Below, one piece after another: positions 1-5,640 of a stretch of 5,640 nt of DNA. The first letter of the stretch is position 1. Every line of letters begins with the position of its first letter. The notes beneath the pieces are model-generated. The model did no database searches. It was given only the letters and a program-made list of their open reading frames with translations, and was not told where the DNA came from. The DNA lies in NCBI GenBank assembly GCA_945903885.1, contig CAMDPB010000083.1, positions 1 to 5,640 of the forward strand. Direction: 5' to 3'. Position numbers and translations under genes: made by a program. This DNA comes from Candidatus Finniella inopinata. Lineage in GTDB: Bacteria; Pseudomonadota; Alphaproteobacteria; Paracaedibacterales; CAITNM01.

Positions 1-1
1 T

Positions 2-1297
2 CTATTTTTCACCTTCAATTTACATGCTTTAAAAATTGAAATCACCAAGGGTGATATTCAGCCAGACCCGATAGCAGTGGTTGATTTTCATAACCCCGAT
101 GGTATTGATAATCTTGGGGAAGATATTGCGAAGGTCCTTGTTAATGACTTAGAGGCGTCTGGCTTGTTCGTGTCCATAGGAAAAACGGCATTTTTACAAA
201 CCGCAGATTCCTTGGTGGCAAGTGGGCCAAATATGAATAACTGGCGTCCTTTAAAAGCACGTTTTTTAGTGTACGGAGAAATCAAAAAGCTAAGCTCTGA
301 CAAAATCACTTTAAGTTTTCGTTTGTTTGACGTGTTAACAGGGCAGCAAATGCAGGGGCTTTCATATAACGGCGAACAAAAGAATTGGCGTCGCATGACC
401 CATATTATGGCTGATAGCATTTACGGGCGTGCAACTGGTGAAACAGGTGTGTTCGATTCTAAAATTGTCTTTATTGAAGATATGAATAATGACCGTAAAA
501 ATCCTAAAAAACGTATGATGATTATGGATTGGGACGGATTCAACCCTCAGGAGTTAACTGATGGTAAAAATTTGGTGCTAACACCGCGTGTTTCTCCAGA
601 TGCAAAAAAGGTTGCTTATCTTGCTTACATCAATCAACAGCCACGCGTTTACATTATGGACTTGAAAAATAAGTCTTCAAAAGAACTTGGACATTTTCCA
701 CGCATGACTCTTGCCCCAAGGTTTTCTCCTGATAGCAGCAAAGTTGTTATGAGCTACGAAAAAGATGGTGCCAGTGCGGTTTATATAATGGACGTGGCCT
801 CAGGAAAAAAAGACCAGCTAACGGAACATCGTTGCATTGATACATCTCCGTGTTATTCGCCAGATGGTAACCAGATTGTGTTCGTGTCTGACAGAGACGG
901 ACCAAAACCTCAACTATTTGTCATGGATACAAGCGGCGGAAATGTAAGGCGCATTAGTTTTGGAAAGGGTGGGTCAAGGTACTTCCAGCCAGCATGGTCA
1001 CCCAGAGGTGATTTAATTGCCTTTACTAAGCAGGTAGAAGGCACTTTCTACATCGGTGTGATGTCTCCTGATGGCACCGGCGAGCGTTTGATTGCCCAAG
1101 GGTACATGGTTGAAAGTCCGACTTGGTCGCCCAATGGCAGATACATTATGTATTCACGTCAAGGCAGTCTTCTTGATAAAAGCCAAATTGACATGATTGA
1201 TTTGACTGGTAGAAACCGCAGGCGCATTCCCACACAAAAAGGTGCTACAGATGGTTCCTGGTCACCGCTTTTGACATCCATTATGACAAATGATTAG
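2..1297 (+). CDS. tolB: Tol-Pal system protein TolB, 5' end outside window
   Basis: This is the periplasmic beta-propeller protein of the Tol-Pal envelope complex, which links the inner-membrane TolQRA motor to the outer-membrane lipoprotein Pal and supports outer-membrane integrity and constriction at division. The frame is open from base 2, so the gene starts upstream. The first visible residues (LFFTFNLHA) look like the end of a signal peptide, with mature protein beginning near KIEITKGD. The GTG at 77 falls inside the conserved N-terminal strand (IAVVDFHNP) and is not the true start. An N-terminal alpha/beta domain (to about base 480) is followed by WD40-like PD40 blades, each marked by a SPD or WSP motif: RVSPDAKK, RFSPDSSK, YSPDGNQ, AWSPRGD, TWSPNGR and a final SWSPL. 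The 431 visible codons match a nearly complete TolB of about 430 to 450 residues. It probably leads a run with the next two genes. The identification is firm. Confidence 0.96.
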   Translation, partial: LFFTFNLHALKIEITKGDIQPDPIAVVDFHNPDGIDNLGEDIAKVLVNDLEASGLFVSIGKTAFLQTADSLVASGPNMNNWRPLKARFLVYGEIKKLSSDKITLSFRLFDVLTGQQMQGLSYNGEQKNWRRMTHIMADSIYGRATGETGVFDSKIVFIEDMNNDRKNPKKRMMIMDWDGFNPQELTDGKNLVLTPRVSPDAKKVAYLAYINQQPRVYIMDLKNKSSKELGHFPRMTLAPRFSPDSSKVVMSYEKDGASAVYIMDVASGKKDQLTEHRCIDTSPCYSPDGNQIVFVSDRDGPKPQLFVMDTSGGNVRRISFGKGGSRYFQPAWSPRGDLIAFTKQVEGTFYIGVMSPDGTGERLIAQGYMVESPTWSPNGRYIMYSRQGSLLDKSQIDMIDLTGRNRRRIPTQKGATDGSWSPLLTSIMTND

Positions 1298-1300
1298 GGA
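1296..1300 (+). promoter_or_regulatory. Ribosome-binding site supporting the GTG start at 1308
   Basis: AGGGA lies 7 bases before the GTG at 1308, a good Shine-Dalgarno spacing, and overlaps the tolB stop codon. The in-frame ATG at 1290 has no purine-rich motif in front of it. This favours 1308 as the hydrolase start, although 1290 cannot be excluded. Confidence 0.55.
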
Positions 1301-1307
1301 TCTACCT

Positions 1308-2180
1308 GTGGAACAGATCATTCAAGCAGAATCGCTTAATTTTTGGACTGAAAATTTTGGTGATGCAAAGAACCCAGCGCTTATATTGATTATGGGCGTT
1401 GCAGGGCAGGGCATCATGTGGAGTGATAGCTTTTGCAACCAACTTTCTAAAAATTTCTTCGTTATTCGTTATGATCACCGTGATGTGGGGCAATCATCGC
1501 ATATTAATTATATGGCGAAACCCTATGGCCTGCGGGACTTAAGTAATGATGTTATCCGTATTTTAGATGGTTACAACATACAAAAAGCGCATATAGTTGG
1601 CACCTCAATGGGTGGGTATTTGGCTCAACTTTGCATGCAGCAAAAACCAGAACGTTTATTAAGTATAACGCTTATCATGAGTACGATTGATTTTTCATCA
1701 ATGAGTAAAGCAATGCTTGGAAATTTAGCTGCCAATGATTTACCGCCTCCTGAAAAAGAAGTTCTAGATGGTCTAAAAACTATTGGGGCGATTGATCCAT
1801 CTGATTTTGATTCCTGGTTATTTAAAAGCCTTAAGGTGCTTAAGTTATTTAATGGTAAGGAAAGTCAGTTTGACGAAGCTGAGTGGGTCCCCATTCTTGA
1901 AAAGGCGTACTTAAGGCGCAATAAGGATGTGCCGCCCAATATTATGCATAATCATGTTATGGCATGTGCGCAGGGCCCAATGACTTATTACAACATTCAA
2001 GCGCCTTGCCCTGTTCATGTTATTCACGGCAGTGCTGACCCTATGCTTCCTGTAACCCATGCTAGAAAAACTGCAGCGCATTACAACTCTACCCTTACCA
2101 TTATAGAAGGCATGGGACATGCCAGACCCAAAGCTTTTGAAAACGAGATTGTGACTGCTATGGAGCAGTTTTATGCATGA
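1308..2180 (+). CDS. Alpha/beta hydrolase, RdmC-like (aclacinomycin methylesterase family)
   Basis: This is a probable cytoplasmic alpha/beta-fold esterase or hydrolase of unknown substrate. Counting from the ATG at 1290, the nucleophile elbow is GTSMGG with Ser106, the acid is Asp250 in HGSADP, and the histidine is His277 in GMGH, so the triad is complete. The oxyanion segment reads IMGVAGQG rather than the classical HGxxG, and VIRYDHRDVGQS follows it. From memory, both features match RdmC-type methylesterases, but the family alone does not give the substrate. I chose the GTG at 1308 because it has a well-spaced AGGGA and gives an N-terminus about as long as RdmC. The ATG at 1290 would add six residues, overlap tolB by 8 bases and has no Shine-Dalgarno. 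The product is 290 residues (296 from 1290), normal for the family. The stop overlaps the next start, suggesting translational coupling. No signal peptide is seen. Confidence 0.88.
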   Translation: MEQIIQAESLNFWTENFGDAKNPALILIMGVAGQGIMWSDSFCNQLSKNFFVIRYDHRDVGQSSHINYMAKPYGLRDLSNDVIRILDGYNIQKAHIVGTSMGGYLAQLCMQQKPERLLSITLIMSTIDFSSMSKAMLGNLAANDLPPPEKEVLDGLKTIGAIDPSDFDSWLFKSLKVLKLFNGKESQFDEAEWVPILEKAYLRRNKDVPPNIMHNHVMACAQGPMTYYNIQAPCPVHVIHGSADPMLPVTHARKTAAHYNSTLTIIEGMGHARPKAFENEIVTAMEQFYA

Positions 2181-2710
2181 ATAATCTGGAATTCAATAAA
2201 ATATTTGCAAGTATTTTGGTGGCGTTGTTGTGTATGCAGGTTTTTCATTTAATTGGTGAAGGCTTGGTGCATCCAGTATTTTTGGAAAAGAACATTCTGG
2301 GTATTGACGGAGGGGCTAAAATTTCTTCAGATTCCAAAGGAATAGAAAAATCACTCGAACCGATAGAACCCTTACTTGCTGCGGCTAATGTTACAAATGG
2401 AGAAAAAACGGCCAAAAAATGTTTACAGTGTCATACCTTTGAAAAGAACGGTCCACACAGAACAGGTCCGAATTTATGGGGCGTTGTTATGAGCATGATT
2501 GCTCATGCTGCAGACTATGTCTATTCCCAAGCTATGAAGTCTCATGGCGGTAAGTGGGATTATGAAGCGCTTAATGCGTATTTATACAAGCCACGAGAAT
2601 ATATTAAGGGCACTAAAATGTCGTTTGTAGGGCTTTCAAACGTTCAGGAACGGGCAGACCTAATAGCATATTTAAGAACATTGGCAGATAGCCCAGCACC
2701 GTTGCCATAA
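2177..2710 (+). CDS. cycM: Membrane-anchored class I cytochrome c (CycM / c552 type)
   Basis: This is a small electron carrier, probably tethered to the inner membrane with its haem domain in the periplasm. In alphaproteobacteria, CycM-type cytochromes pass electrons from the bc1 complex to terminal oxidase. An N-terminal signal-anchor helix (about residues 8-27, FASILVALL region) is followed by a polar linker to about residue 72. The haem domain has CLQCH (Cys82, Cys85, His86 as proximal ligand), GPNLWGVV, YSQAMK, GGKW and KGTKMSF, where Met148 is the likely sixth ligand, then a C-terminal helix (RADLIAYLRTL). At 177 residues it is normal for the family. The ATG overlaps the upstream stop as ATGA, and GGAG at 2162-2165 is a rather distant ribosome-binding site, so coupling to the hydrolase is likely. 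The loop after GPNLWGVV reads MSMIAHAADY, lacking the usual glycine-rich start. The gene ends directly against the convergent gene. Confidence 0.93.
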   Translation: MNNLEFNKIFASILVALLCMQVFHLIGEGLVHPVFLEKNILGIDGGAKISSDSKGIEKSLEPIEPLLAAANVTNGEKTAKKCLQCHTFEKNGPHRTGPNLWGVVMSMIAHAADYVYSQAMKSHGGKWDYEALNAYLYKPREYIKGTKMSFVGLSNVQERADLIAYLRTLADSPAPLP

Positions 2711-3727
2711 TCACAAAATTTTTTCCCTTAAATCTGTTGGCCAATGTTGCAAATACCAGCTGATTGTTGTATCCAATCCCTCGTTTAATGAAGTATCAGG
2801 ATTCCACCCTAGTTCACTGCTAATTTTTTCATTGTTGGGACTATAGTGCATCTCATTACTTACCCCATCCTGAATTAATTGAATAAGTGATTCAAAAGAA
2901 GGAATTCCAGGGTGTGCAACCTTTTTTTCTAAAATTTGGCACATCGTTTTAATTAGGCTTAAATTCGAACGTTCTTGTTCAGCACCAATGTGATATGTCT
3001 CACCTGGAACTCCGTGCTCTGCAATAAGGCCAATGGCGGCAACTGCATCTCCAACATACAGCCAATCGCGCACATTTTTCCCATTACCGTGCACATCCAA
3101 CTGTTTTCCTGCCAAAGCTTGCTGAAGAATGGTTGGAATTAATTTTTTACCGTACTGCCTGGGACCATAAATATTTCCTGTATGAATAGTAATGGTTGGA
3201 AGACCATAAGTGTGATTATACGCCCTTACAAAGTGGTCCGCACTTGCCTTACTTGCTGCATATGGACTGTTTGGTTGGTAAAAAACAGCTTCACCATTAT
3301 TGTCGCCAAGCGATCCATGGACTTCATCCGTTGAAATATGAATAAATCTAAATGTTTCTTGATCATTTTTTGGAAGATTTTTCCAATAGGCTAAGGTTTC
3401 CTCAAGTAAATTAAAAGTCCCAATGACATTATTAATTAGAAATCGCTCAGGTTTTTGCGGAACATCAGTAGCATTGGACTCAGCAGCAAAGTGAATAACA
3501 CAATCAGGTGTGTGAAATGCCAAGGTGTTTGCAACCAGGGATAGATTGTTGATATTACCATGCATGAAAGTATATAAGGGATTGTTTTCAATCTCATTCA
3601 AGTTAGCAAGCTGCCCAGCATAGTTAAGGCAGTCAACATTAACTAACGGCCTTTGTTTTTCATTAATCCAATCAAGAACAAAGTTTGACCCTATAAAGCC
3701 GCAACCACCTGTGGTAAATAAACGCAT
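2711..3727 (-). CDS. RmlB-like dTDP-glucose 4,6-dehydratase / extended SDR nucleotide-sugar enzyme
   Basis: This is an extended short-chain dehydrogenase/reductase acting on a nucleotide sugar. RmlB itself converts dTDP-glucose to dTDP-4-keto-6-deoxyglucose in the pathway to rhamnose and other deoxysugars of surface polysaccharide. The NAD-binding motif TTGGCGFIGSNF is at residues 5-16. The catalytic set is retained: Thr133-Asp134-Glu135 in ISTDEVHG and Tyr157/Lys160 in SPYAASKA. Further RmlB hallmarks are LNYAGQL, YGLPTI, KLIPTI, VRDWLYVGD, YHIG and a C-terminal ELGWNP...WYLQ. However, AESHVDRS is replaced by AESNATDVP, the usual SNNYGP is GNIYGP, and the RPGHDRRYA phosphate-contact block reads GVSNEMHYSP. 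At 338 residues it is slightly short. The dehydratase mechanism is therefore supported, but dTDP-glucose as substrate is less certain. No rmlA, rmlC or rmlD lies in the window. No Shine-Dalgarno precedes the ATG. Confidence 0.85.
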   Translation of the reverse strand: MRLFTTGGCGFIGSNFVLDWINEKQRPLVNVDCLNYAGQLANLNEIENNPLYTFMHGNINNLSLVANTLAFHTPDCVIHFAAESNATDVPQKPERFLINNVIGTFNLLEETLAYWKNLPKNDQETFRFIHISTDEVHGSLGDNNGEAVFYQPNSPYAASKASADHFVRAYNHTYGLPTITIHTGNIYGPRQYGKKLIPTILQQALAGKQLDVHGNGKNVRDWLYVGDAVAAIGLIAEHGVPGETYHIGAEQERSNLSLIKTMCQILEKKVAHPGIPSFESLIQLIQDGVSNEMHYSPNNEKISSELGWNPDTSLNEGLDTTISWYLQHWPTDLREKIL

Positions 3728-3738
3728 AATTTATGCAT

Positions 3739-3744
3739 ATTGTA
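3739..3744 (-). promoter_or_regulatory. Possible -10 element for the RmlB-like gene
   Basis: On the minus strand TACAAT (one mismatch to TATAAT) sits 11 bases before the ATG. Transcription from it would start only a few bases before the start codon, giving a nearly leaderless mRNA, which would fit the absence of a Shine-Dalgarno. No convincing -35 element is visible at the expected distance, so this is tentative. Confidence 0.25.
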
Positions 3745-3774
3745 CATTTCATCTTAATATTAGCGACTACACAG

Positions 3775-3804
3775 TTAAGGATTGGTTAAAATTTTTTTTA
3801 TACT
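3775..3804 (+). promoter_or_regulatory. Possible promoter for the secreted-protein gene
   Basis: TATACT at 3799-3804 matches the -10 consensus at five of six positions. TTAAGG at 3775-3780, 18 bases upstream, is a weak -35 (three of six). A transcript from here would start near 3811 and carry a 5' leader of about 110 bases containing the inverted repeat at 3865-3916. AT-rich spacer DNA produces such matches by chance, so confidence is low. Confidence 0.3.
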
Positions 3805-3864
3805 ATGACTTATGGGAAATATTTTCAAAAAAAAAATATTTAGGCAATGGTTGAATCTTTAAAT

Positions 3865-3916
3865 TTAATTCCTATTTAAAAAATATATACAAACAATTCA
3901 AAAAAATAGGAATTAA
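3865..3916 (+). repeat. 13-bp perfect inverted repeat over the ribosome-binding site
   Basis: The arms TTAATTCCTATTT (3865-3877) and AAATAGGAATTAA (3904-3916) are exact reverse complements separated by a 26-base AT-rich spacer. The right arm contains AGGAA (3908-3912), the likely Shine-Dalgarno of the gene starting at 3923, and the left arm supplies the matching TTCCT. As RNA, the hairpin would hide the ribosome-binding site, in the manner of a thermometer or translational switch. As DNA, the same symmetry could be a repressor operator. The stem has only two G-C pairs, so it would be weak. The match itself is certain; the function is inferred. Confidence 0.6.
3908..3912 (+). promoter_or_regulatory. 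Ribosome-binding site of the secreted-protein gene
   Basis: AGGAA lies 10 bases before the ATG at 3923, slightly longer than ideal. It is the only purine-rich candidate close to that start. It sits wholly inside the right arm of the inverted repeat at 3865-3916. Confidence 0.5.
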
Positions 3917-3922
3917 CAATTC

Positions 3923-5071
3923 ATGAAAATAAAAGATTTATTGTCGATAGTTATTTTATGCCTAGCTTTAAATACAAGTTCGGTGCTTTTTGGCATGGAA
4001 GTTGTTACAGAAGAGGCGGGAGCGGGAGCTAAAGAAACCGATTCAGTTTCGGCAAGTCACTTTGTCATTGATAATCGTGCAGGTTTTAAATTCGCTGCTC
4101 TTGATTCGAACATAGGAGGTGTGGAAATTCAAAATCATTCTTATGAGATGTCAGAAAGAGAATTTAAAAGAGCTGAAAGAGAAGTTCTTACAGGTGGTGG
4201 GGACACTAATGCTTGGGTTAGAGTTGGATTAGCTTATCGGTACGGCATTCCAAAGATTAATCTGCAAAAATCAAGAAGTGAAGCACTTGAAATCATGCTA
4301 AAGCTTGCACAAGAAGATAAAAATATCAGCGCTATTTTTCATGTCACTGCTATGGTCGCTGATGATGAAGTACAGGCATATTTTCCTAAGGTAACTGAAG
4401 TTCTCAATTTAGCTTCAGTATTGGCGCTAAGAGGAAATGGGCCTTTGCTAACTGTTATGTTAGAAATTGATCGACAAACATCGAGTCCCGTGCTGAATCT
4501 GCATGAATACAAGAGTGCTTTGAGGAGAATTGTTACAGAGGTTCCAAATGCGCGAGCATGCATGGCACTTGCGCGATGTACTGATGTTGAACGATTTCCT
4601 GCTACGGTACTCAGCCATTATAAGAAAGCCCTTGAGCTAGAACCAGAAAATGTAGATGCATTTTTGGGAGCAGGGGTTACCGTTGATAATGGTCATCGAA
4701 GTGGCATTGTTTTTCCTGAAGGAACCCCAACTTCTCTTTATTATTTTGAACAAGTTTATGTCAGAGACCGCTTAGTGGGTGGTAATTACTACGCAAGCGT
4801 GCTTTATGAAAAGGCTTCTGTGTGTCCAGATAAGAAGGTGGCTGGCAAATGGTTTAAAGAGGCAAGCGATGTGCTTGAAGGAAGCGTTCATCATGATCAT
4901 GACGCCTTGTTGAGTCTTGCTGATTTTCATGCCGTAGATCACCCAGCAAAACCAGCAAGTTTTGCTAAAGCTTTTGATCATATTAAAAATTATATGCAAT
5001 ATAGCCGTAGAGATGAACAAAGAGCGTTAGAAGTGATAGGCAATCTAAGGAAAGCAATGAATGACCTATGA
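3923..5071 (+). CDS. Secreted hypothetical protein with TPR/Sel1-like helical repeats
   Basis: I do not recognise this protein. The first 24 residues form a clear Sec signal peptide: MKIK, a hydrophobic core (LLSIVILCLAL), then cleavage probably near LFG/ME. A low-complexity acidic and glycine/alanine stretch follows (about residues 29-47). The rest is predominantly helical. Residues 209-253 resemble a TPR unit (CMALARC, HYKKALELEPENVDAFLGAG), and ASVLYEKASV plus AGKWFKEASDVLEG near 291-320 look like a degenerate second unit. There is no transmembrane segment after the signal peptide, no lipobox and no catalytic motif. Secretion plus solenoid repeats suggests a protein-binding role in the periplasm or outside the cell, and in a host-associated bacterium a host-directed role is possible but unproven. 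The gene stands alone between two minus-strand genes. Its frame continues open after the TGA to a TAG at 5159-5161, so the C-terminus may be truncated. Confidence 0.8.
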   Translation: MKIKDLLSIVILCLALNTSSVLFGMEVVTEEAGAGAKETDSVSASHFVIDNRAGFKFAALDSNIGGVEIQNHSYEMSEREFKRAEREVLTGGGDTNAWVRVGLAYRYGIPKINLQKSRSEALEIMLKLAQEDKNISAIFHVTAMVADDEVQAYFPKVTEVLNLASVLALRGNGPLLTVMLEIDRQTSSPVLNLHEYKSALRRIVTEVPNARACMALARCTDVERFPATVLSHYKKALELEPENVDAFLGAGVTVDNGHRSGIVFPEGTPTSLYYFEQVYVRDRLVGGNYYASVLYEKASVCPDKKVAGKWFKEASDVLEGSVHHDHDALLSLADFHAVDHPAKPASFAKAFDHIKNYMQYSRRDEQRALEVIGNLRKAMNDL

Positions 5072-5161
5072 TATTCAGAAACAAAACTTTTCGGTCAAAT
5101 TACTGAATTTCAAAAAAAACTGTTACCAGAACAATCTACTGAAATGGATGAATCGGCTTAG
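5072..5161 (+). other. In-frame open extension beyond the TGA of the secreted-protein gene
   Basis: Directly after the TGA at 5069-5071, the same frame continues for 29 sense codons to a TAG at 5159-5161. The translation includes KLFGQITEFQKKLLPEQSTE, which looks like ordinary soluble helical sequence rather than random AT-rich translation. It ends just before the convergent DUF2948 gene. It may be the former C-terminus of the upstream protein cut off by a nonsense mutation, a readthrough extension, or chance. Without homologues these cannot be separated. Confidence 0.4.
5112..5137 (-). terminator. Weak candidate Rho-independent terminator of the DUF2948 gene
   Basis: On the minus strand, about 35 bases after the DUF2948 stop, AGATTGTT and AACAGTTT can pair as an 8-bp stem with two G-U wobbles around the loop CTGGT. 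The stem runs directly into a tract of eight T residues. The layout is right for an intrinsic terminator, but the stem has only one G-C pair and would be unstable, so it is only a candidate. Confidence 0.3.
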
Positions 5162-5171
5162 GATCAATATT

Positions 5172-5639
5172 TTAAGCAACCATTTCTGCTATATGTTCAT
5201 GTAAATGGGTTGGCTTTGAACGAGTTGGCCAAGGGTCATGGAGGTCACTAAGGTAGACCTCCAGTTTTTCAATTTTTAGGCGGAGTTCGTAGTCTTTTGA
5301 AAATACTAAATGCACCCAGGTGTCTTTAGGTGTTTCCTTAACATGAATATGTAGCAAATTTAAGATACGATCTTCCGCTGAATGTTGTTCAAACCCCTTG
5401 CGCTGTACGCTTTGGACGTGGCGAAAAAGTAGCCCGACATGAGAACGGTAATGCAAAGGCTTTCCTTCATGTTTATCTTCATGATTCCAACAAAAACGAT
5501 TTACCAAAAGAGTGAAACTATTTTTTTCATGCACCATCGTAACCATAGGACAAAGCCCATCACGCAGCTGTTCCGCCATATGATTAAGGTCAGTGGTGTC
5601 TAGGGCACGCATTTTTATCATCTTATTAGCTGGTATCAT
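5172..5639 (-). CDS. DUF2948 family protein, 5' end possibly outside window
   Basis: This belongs to a small conserved protein family of unknown function found mainly in Alphaproteobacteria. Recognisable family features, numbered from the ATG at 5639, are MRALDTTDLNHMAEQLRD near the N-terminus, then a central LLVNRFCWNHE, HVQSVQRKGF, ILNLLHIHV and, near the C-terminus, LKIEKLEVYLSDLHDPWPTR followed by a proline- and histidine-rich tail. It appears to be a soluble alpha/beta protein with no signal peptide or membrane helix. The 155 residues are near full length. The ATG at 5639 is one base from the window edge, so the frame may extend upstream; Met7 and Met10 are alternative starts and neither has a clear ribosome-binding site. 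In many alphaproteobacteria this gene lies beside murA and hisD, so those could lie beyond the right edge; this is recalled context, not seen here. The family call rests on remembered motif similarity. Confidence 0.8.
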   Translation of the reverse strand: MIPANKMIKMRALDTTDLNHMAEQLRDGLCPMVTMVHEKNSFTLLVNRFCWNHEDKHEGKPLHYRSHVGLLFRHVQSVQRKGFEQHSAEDRILNLLHIHVKETPKDTWVHLVFSKDYELRLKIEKLEVYLSDLHDPWPTRSKPTHLHEHIAEMVA

Positions 5640-5640
5640 T

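Noticed and set aside
77..79. GTG as the start of tolB
   Set aside because: The frame is open upstream to base 2 and encodes a signal-peptide end plus the conserved first strand of mature TolB.
88..420. Minus-strand open frames inside tolB, and similar ones at 1302-1493, 1911-2120, 4339-4563 and 4772-5020
   Set aside because: They lie wholly opposite well-supported genes, show no recognisable protein features, and are shadows of the coding strand.
2682..2724. Terminator for the cytochrome gene made from TGGCA/TGCCA and a following T tract
   Set aside because: The stem is only 5 bp with a 16-base loop, and the T tract begins 11 bases after it. This is not a credible intrinsic terminator.
3817..3841. 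9-bp inverted repeat AAATATTTT / AAAATATTT with a 7-base loop
   Set aside because: It is made only of A and T in a very AT-rich spacer and each arm is nearly self-palindromic, so chance explains it.
3851..3879. Promoter with TTGAAT as -35 and TATTTA or ATTTAA as -10
   Set aside because: The -10 matches the consensus at no more than three positions. TATACT at 3799 is a better candidate, though also weak.
5073..5108. ATTCAG / CTGAAT hairpin as a terminator for the secreted-protein gene
   Set aside because: The 6-bp stem has a 24-base loop and no T tract follows on the plus strand.
5069..5161. TGA read as tryptophan throughout the genome
   Set aside because: The hydrolase and the RmlB-like gene both end in TGA at sensible family positions, and tryptophan positions in the conserved proteins use TGG. 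A standard code fits the window.

Overview
The window looks like chromosomal DNA from an AT-rich alphaproteobacterium. The evidence is a membrane-anchored CycM-type cytochrome c, a DUF2948 protein (a family centred on Alphaproteobacteria) and a TolB. The low GC, together with a secreted repeat-type protein I do not recognise, fits host-associated lineages such as Holosporales or Rickettsiales. That placement is an inference, not something the sequence proves. No mobile element, CRISPR array, tRNA or rRNA was seen.

Layout. (1) Bases 2-2710 (+) hold a tight three-gene run. It starts with tolB, whose 5' end lies outside the window, then an RdmC-like alpha/beta hydrolase, then a membrane-bound cytochrome c. 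The hydrolase start lies at or just after the tolB stop, and the hydrolase stop overlaps the cytochrome start in ATGA. The three are probably co-transcribed, joining envelope maintenance, an esterase-like enzyme and respiratory electron transfer. The usual tolB partner, pal, does not follow. (2) Bases 2711-3727 (-) encode a divergent RmlB-like nucleotide-sugar dehydratase of the extended SDR family. It converges on the cytochrome gene with no spacer. (3) Bases 3728-3922 are a very AT-rich divergent intergenic region. It contains a 13-bp perfect inverted repeat whose right arm covers the ribosome-binding site of the next gene. (4) Bases 3923-5071 (+) encode a signal-peptide-bearing, mostly helical TPR/Sel1-like protein. 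Its frame stays open for 29 more codons after the annotated TGA. (5) Bases 5172-5639 (-) encode a DUF2948 protein that may continue beyond the right edge.

No complete new system is evident. The points most worth a second look are the hairpin over the ribosome-binding site, the possible nonsense or readthrough TGA in the same secreted-protein gene, and the RmlB homologue that keeps its catalytic residues but has lost several nucleotide-sugar-binding signatures.
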